A stretch of DNA of 22,045 bases from JAZNBI01 sp045586995 (GTDB lineage: Bacteria; Bacillota; Clostridia; Oscillospirales; CAG-272): NCBI GenBank assembly GCA_045586995.1, contig JAZNBI010000094.1, positions 1 to 22,045 on the forward strand. The letters are read 5' to 3'. The notes under the pieces are model-generated. The model was not told the origin of the DNA and searched no databases. It saw only the letters and a list, made by a program, of their open reading frames with translations. The stretch's first letter is position 1. The number at the start of each line of letters is the position of its first letter. Below are positions 20,418-22,045 of this stretch, piece by piece. The position numbers and the translations under genes are program-made.

Positions 20418-20452
20418 CCCCGACAGATTATAAAAGTCTGTCGGGGGATTTT
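20418..20452. terminator. Terminator-like hairpin
   Basis: CCCCGACAGA / TCTGTCGGGG with a 9-nt loop, followed by GATTTTTT on the plus strand. It lies downstream of the minus-strand gene at 20475, where its reverse orientation has a weaker T-run. Confidence 0.6.
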
Positions 20453-20474
20453 TTATAAAAAAAATATTTCAGTC

Positions 20475-20993
20475 TTATATCTTGTCAATCCATTGCATCA
20501 ATGTTGAATCAAAAAATAGCTCCACATAGTTATCCCAATTTAAAAACTCATAGCAAGTCATCGTTAATATATTACCTTTCCACTCAACAAATTCTAAACT
20601 ATCCGGATTGATGGGTGTGTCTACCTTCTTTATCTCCTTTATTTTGCTGGTAGTGAATATTTCTAAATTATATCCATCTGTAATAAAAATGTCTCCAAGT
20701 GGACTTGCCGTTATACCTATGTATTTCGGTTGTGAAAGAGATTCGATTAATTCTGCGCTATTTATGTCTAAAACATACATATGGTCGGATGTCAGAACTA
20801 CAACTATGCCTAACTTTCGCGATAAAGCGACACCTTTGTAACTTCCCCTGAATTCGCCGCACCATTCCCCGCTCTCATCAAAGAATTTTATCCATATCCA
20901 ATCTCTTGAATTCCACACGCTTTTAATATCATATATTTTTTCGCGATATTCACCATCATACGGTTGTTCAATATGTTCTGCACTTATAATCAT
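20475..20993 (-). CDS. Protein of unknown function, possible beta-propeller-like or immunity-type fold
   Basis: A 172-aa soluble protein with many short beta strands and aromatic residues (WIWIKFFDESGEWCGEFRGS, VALSRKLGIVVVLTSDHMYVLD, GDIFITDGYNLEIF). The strand-turn pattern 'VVVLTSDHMYVLDINSAELI' resembles one blade of a propeller, but too few blades are present for a closed ring. Isolated proteins of this size occur as immunity genes in toxin loci, yet no toxin is nearby. ATG at 20993 has GAGGAG 11 bases upstream. Own transcription unit; function not recognised. Confidence 0.55.
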   Translation of the reverse strand: MIISAEHIEQPYDGEYREKIYDIKSVWNSRDWIWIKFFDESGEWCGEFRGSYKGVALSRKLGIVVVLTSDHMYVLDINSAELIESLSQPKYIGITASPLGDIFITDGYNLEIFTTSKIKEIKKVDTPINPDSLEFVEWKGNILTMTCYEFLNWDNYVELFFDSTLMQWIDKI

Positions 20994-21042
20994 AAATAAT
21001 AATCTCCTCGAGAATAGGTTTGATAGGTTTATCGCCAGTTTC

Positions 21043-21078
21043 GCCTTTGTATTACAAAGGCACAGGGCAAAGCCCCTG
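21043..21078. repeat. Two palindromes 3' of the second RAYT gene
   Basis: GCCTTTGTATTACAAAGGC (21043-21061) is a perfect palindrome, followed by CAGGG/CCCTG around 21063-21078. REP-like elements flanking a RAYT. Confidence 0.6.
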
Positions 21079-21299
21079 CCCCTTATTCCTCAGCATATAA
21101 CTTGTCGTATTGCCAACGGATAGGATTTTCATAGATGTATTTGAACACTTCGTTATAATCGTCACGATTTCGTATAATATGATCGTAGAAGGACCGTTGC
21201 CAAATTTGTTTATCAAATGGCGGTAATATCCCTTTCTTCACCATTTTTGTATATTCAACAGTCGAGTATCTTTTGAAGGATTACACGATTTCAGATACT

Positions 21300-21325
21300 G
21301 TAGGGGCGGATTCCATATCCGCCCG
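21300..21325 (+). repeat. REP-like palindrome inside the RAYT gene, copy 1
   Basis: GTAGGGGCGGAT...ATCCGCCCG with the stem GGGCGGAT/ATCCGCCC. Identical over 26 bp to the reverse complement of 21432-21457. It codes for the residues ISRADMESAPTV. Confidence 0.85.
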
Positions 21326-21431
21326 AGATATCGTTATGATTGCGTGAAAATGATTGGGCATCACAACGTATATTGGAGAAGCAACCCCGTCATATTGTTG
21401 TATGGTTTCAAGAAAGGTTCTTTCAACCATG

Positions 21432-21457
21432 CGGGCGGATATGGAATCCGCCCCTAC
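21432..21457 (-). repeat. REP-like palindrome inside the RAYT gene, copy 2 (inverted)
   Basis: Exact inverted copy of 21300-21325, coding in another phase for VGADSISARM. The two copies flank the codons of the HUH motif. Confidence 0.85.
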
Positions 21458-21574
21458 GGGAGCAAACAACAATTTTCTGTCTTTCGTGCATATCGTTACG
21501 AAATATGCGCCCGCGGTGCTGTAATCGAAATTCTTTAACCTTGTCGATTTTCTTTGTGGCAATTCTTTTTCTTT

Positions 21575-21621
21575 ATCCATTTTCATCACCCATTACATTA
21601 TAGCAAAAATCGGCAGAGAAA
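21575..21621 (-). repeat. RAYT 5' flank, copy 2
   Basis: Identical to 18045-18091; includes the start codons of the second RAYT. Confidence 0.9.
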
Positions 21622-21626
21622 ACAAG

Positions 21627-21794
21627 AGTTATATTCCGACTTCGTCAGCATGATATTGTTGCACACAACAGTTATATTGCTCCCGCCGTCGCAGTGATAT
21701 TATATTCGCTATTTTAACTCGCGTAGCGAATACCACTCGTCGCAAGACGAATATCACTGTGAAGCAATATCACTTGCCAAGGGCGAATATAACT
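21627..21794. repeat. 168-bp palindromic element with four forward and four reverse AGTKATATT boxes
   Basis: Ends are inverted: AGTTATATTC (21627) and GAATATAACT (21785). Forward boxes start at 21627, 21649 (diverged), 21670 and 21693. Reverse boxes start at 21729, 21750, 21766 and 21786. Spacer modules of about 7-14 bp between boxes are GC-richer and some are self-complementary (TCGTC...GACGA, ATTCGCTA...TAGCGAAT). No reading frame is credible. This looks like a MITE- or REP-type interspersed repeat. Confidence 0.7.
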
Positions 21795-21822
21795 GGCGCA
21801 CCTGCTTTATCGCAGGTGCGCC
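21795..21822. repeat. Perfect 11-bp hairpin
   Basis: GGCGCACCTGC / GCAGGTGCGCC around TTTATC, directly abutting the 168-bp palindromic element. Another hairpin, GTTCTC...GAGAAC, follows at 21853-21874 and may end the transcript from the gene at the right edge. Confidence 0.7.
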
Positions 21823-21886
21823 AAGTCCTACCCCTTTTTTGCTTTTTATTTAAGTTCTCGCTATCAGCAGAGAACGTGCTGCTTTT

Positions 21887-22045
21887 TTACGCCTTGGCGC
21901 AAACCTTTCTTTTTACCCATCTTACAAACACGATAAGCTCGTGAACTATCAAAGGTAAGAAGGAAAGAATTGCCGTAAGCACCCATTCGCCGCGCTCGAG
22001 ATTGAAGGTCGAGAATATCTGACCGATAATACCAACCTCAATAAC
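21887..22045 (-). CDS. C-terminal end of a membrane protein, possibly a cation-transporting P-type ATPase
   Basis: The last 52 residues of a gene that begins beyond the window. It ends with VGIIGQIFSTFNLERGEWVL, then a hydrophobic helix TAILSFLPLIVHELIVFVRW and a basic tail VKRKVCAKA. The pattern 'loop, xxWxxxxxLSxxPLxxxELxKxxRR' is common at the end of Ca2+/cation P-type ATPases (last membrane helix), but 52 residues without catalytic motifs cannot prove this. Another multi-pass transporter remains possible. Confidence 0.5.
   Translation of the reverse strand, partial: VIEVGIIGQIFSTFNLERGEWVLTAILSFLPLIVHELIVFVRWVKRKVCAKA

Larger units (their letters stand above)
21083..21586 (-). pseudogene. 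RAYT (IS200-like HUH transposase of REP elements), interrupted by an in-frame TAA
   Basis: The N-terminal part (RKSTRLKNFDYSTAGAYFVT, then ICTKDRKLLF and VVMPNHFHAIITI with the HUH motif H-F-H) ends at a TAA at 21281-21283. The same frame continues without interruption: SFKRYSTVEYTKMVKKG, IWQRSFYDHIIRNRDDYNEV and NPIRWQYDKLYAEE, stopping at 21083. RAYTs have Gln at the stop position (IVQSFK), so one C-to-T change (CAA to TAA) explains it. The full gene would give about 167 aa, normal for the family. RAYTs nick and mobilise REP palindromes by a Tyr nucleophile. The same stretch carries two inverted REP-like palindromes within its coding sequence. Confidence 0.85.

Noticed and set aside
21281..21283. 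Reassigned TAA codon (Gln) in the RAYT gene
   Set aside because: Other genes in the window use TAA as normal stops, so recoding is far less likely than a nonsense mutation.

Overview
The window looks like chromosomal DNA of a low-to-moderate GC Firmicute of the class Clostridia, probably an uncultured gut member of the Oscillospirales/Eubacteriales type. Evidence: many TTGACA-17-TATAAT promoters, strong AGGAGG-like ribosome sites, TTG/GTG starts, rho-independent terminators, a cobalamin riboswitch, a tRNA-Leu/tRNA-fMet pair and ordinary core genes (recG, ddl, prmC, pyridoxal kinase). No species can be named from sequence alone.

Layout. 1-131: start of a D-lactate dehydrogenase gene (minus strand). 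240-1623: a cobalamin-riboswitch operon with a DUF4430 (transcobalamin-like) lipoprotein and an ECF transporter S component, a likely corrinoid capture and uptake pair. 1634-3169: a MATE exporter gene broken by one frameshift, behind a 160-nt structured leader with its own terminator (riboswitch-like, possibly guanidine-IV). 3392-3804: a four-helix-bundle protein. 3966-10921: a 6.9-kb integrative element inserted in the 3' end of an initiator tRNA gene, bounded by 47-bp perfect direct repeats. 10979-16289: core chromosome (tRNA-Leu, an unknown protein, recG, ddl, prmC). 16411-17743: a small acidic Cys-rich membrane protein and a pyridoxal/pyridoxamine kinase. 17778-21822: an accessory stretch with two decayed REP-associated tyrosine transposases (RAYTs), several palindromic repeat families, an AraC regulator, and a zinc-ribbon/membrane-protein pair whose promoter and N-terminal codons duplicate those of the AraC gene. 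21887-22045: C-terminal end of a membrane protein, perhaps a P-type ATPase.

The integrative element is the main item of interest. From a central divergent promoter it reads rightward into a zinc-finger protein and a tyrosine integrase, and leftward into three small HTH proteins, an AEP/P4-type primase-helicase, two 49-aa coiled-coil proteins, a lipoprotein and a strikingly acidic 98-aa protein. I see no relaxase, capsid, portal or terminase gene. Its left end carries two arrays of short repeats in pairs 10 or 11 bp apart, with pairs mostly near multiples of the helical turn. One array runs through the coding sequence of the acidic protein in changing frames. A third site, made of tandem TGTGCA boxes in inverted orientation around an AT-rich palindrome, lies between the primase gene and the small genes. 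These are good candidates for a replication origin and its control sites. The element also brings a replacement terminator for the tRNA gene it restores.
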